DNA of 6,798 nucleotides from an uncultured Clostridia bacterium. Lineage in GTDB: Bacteria > Bacillota > Clostridia > Oscillospirales > Ruminococcaceae. The stretch covers positions 1 through 6,798 of the forward strand of contig CAMNDR010000051.1 of the NCBI GenBank assembly GCA_946535685.1, in the 5' to 3' direction. The notes beneath the pieces were generated by a model. It saw only the letters and a list, made by a program, of their open reading frames with translations. It was not told where the DNA came from and did no database searches. A program made the translations under genes and the position numbers. Shown here piece by piece: positions 6,460 through 6,798 of the stretch. Each line of letters begins with the position of its first letter. The first letter of the stretch is position 1.

Positions 6460-6576
6460 GGGTGAATTCCCAAAACAGTCCGGTGGACTGTTTTGGGAAG
6501 AGGGGACGCCCTGCAAGGGAGGGCGTCCCCTACCCTGCAGCAGAGCCGGCCTATCCCTGCCGCCTTCAGGCGGCAG
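6460..6576. repeat. Three-hairpin composite repeat, copy 2
   Basis: Hairpin A (6467-6499) has a 15-bp perfect stem with loop GGT. Hairpin B (6502-6530) has a 10-bp perfect stem, GGGGACGCCC/GGGCGTCCCC. Hairpin C (6557-6576) has a 9-bp stem, CTGCCGCCT/AGGCGGCAG. Compared with copy 1 at the window start, hairpin A changes one T-A pair to C-G, B has the same 29-base length with a different stem, and C changes one loop base. The spacing is kept to within one base. It lies between two converging genes. Confidence 0.8.
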
Positions 6577-6599
6577 AAATCCATTTTCATCCACAAGCT

Positions 6600-6635
6600 G
6601 AACAGCCCCCATCGGCATTGGACGGGGGCTGTTTT
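6600..6635. terminator. Bidirectional terminator, copy B
   Basis: AACAGCCCCC (6601-6610) pairs perfectly with GGGGGCTGTT (6624-6633), a 10-bp stem. It starts 6 bases beyond the stop codon of the converging minus-strand gene and is followed by TT on the plus strand, giving a four-T run at 6632-6635. The AT pairs at the stem base make it usable in both directions. It is a near copy of the hairpin at 6293-6324 but with a longer stem. Confidence 0.65.
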
Positions 6636-6638
6636 GGA

Positions 6639-6798
6639 TCACTGGAATTCCACCACATCGACCCAGCGCAGGAGCAGGTCACGCTCCTTCTCGTGTCCCT
6701 TGACGGACTGCGAGGCGGCAACAATGGGCATCCACTGCTGCACATACTGCTTGGCGGTGTCGCTCTTCTTGCAGAACAGATCGAGGTACTTGTCCGCA
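6639..6798 (-). CDS. C-terminal fragment of an unidentified protein, perhaps APH-like phosphotransferase
   Basis: The last 52 residues of a minus-strand gene are present, running into the right window edge; the stop is TGA (6639-6641). The reading is ADKYLDLFCKKSDTAKQYVQ, then QWMPIVAASQSVKGHEKERD, then LLLRWVDVVEFQ. The final WMPIVAASQ...EKERDLLLRWV pattern resembles, from memory, the C-terminal helices of aminoglycoside-phosphotransferase-like proteins of Clostridia. The catalytic part lies outside the window, so this is a weak family call. Codon use (GC-rich third positions) matches the neighbouring genes, so the reading frame itself is likely real. It converges on the aminotransferase gene and ends at the terminator at 6600-6635. 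Confidence 0.6.
   Translation of the reverse strand, partial: ADKYLDLFCKKSDTAKQYVQQWMPIVAASQSVKGHEKERDLLLRWVDVVEFQ

Noticed and set aside
6354..6576. CRISPR array
   Set aside because: The hairpins differ in sequence and spacing. There is no regular repeat-spacer pattern and there are no cas genes.

Overview
This window looks like chromosomal DNA of a Gram-positive gut-type Clostridia, probably Oscillospiraceae/Ruminococcaceae. That is an inference from the RNase Y, the strong AGGAGG-type ribosome binding sites, the sigma-A-like promoters and the moderately high GC. No single marker fixes the species. There are four complete protein genes and one gene fragment, and no RNA gene, CRISPR array, insertion sequence or phage gene that I can support.

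Layout. Bases 1-165 hold a chain of perfect hairpins downstream of the first gene. On the minus strand, read right to left, come rny (RNase Y, 4365-2707), an AEC-family membrane transporter (2594-1677) and a ROK-type transcriptional regulator with a degenerate sugar-kinase domain (1445-177). The regulator has its own promoter. A 640-base divergent gap (4366-5005) separates rny from a plus-strand PLP-dependent aminotransferase of the aspartate aminotransferase Ic type (5006-6280). A 358-base gap (6281-6638), almost entirely hairpins, separates this from the C-terminal end of a converging minus-strand gene (6639-6798, cut by the window edge), perhaps an aminoglycoside-phosphotransferase-like protein.

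The protein genes are ordinary housekeeping or metabolic genes and do not form an obvious pathway. RNase Y starts bulk mRNA decay, the transporter follows it in the same direction after a good terminator hairpin, and the ROK regulator and aminotransferase are separate transcription units.

The interest lies between the genes. First, a roughly 115-base element made of three successive hairpins occurs at both ends of the window in the same orientation. Its first hairpin differs at only two of 46 bases, and those two bases pair with each other. Its second hairpin keeps the same 29-base length and register with a largely different stem sequence. Second, the 6294-6633 island is a run of nine hairpins bracketed by two near-identical terminators. 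Third, rny has a strong predicted promoter about 300 bases upstream of its start, giving a long leader with at least six inverted repeats. This recalls the structured, autoregulatory leader of E. coli rne, although no known riboswitch or leader class was recognised.
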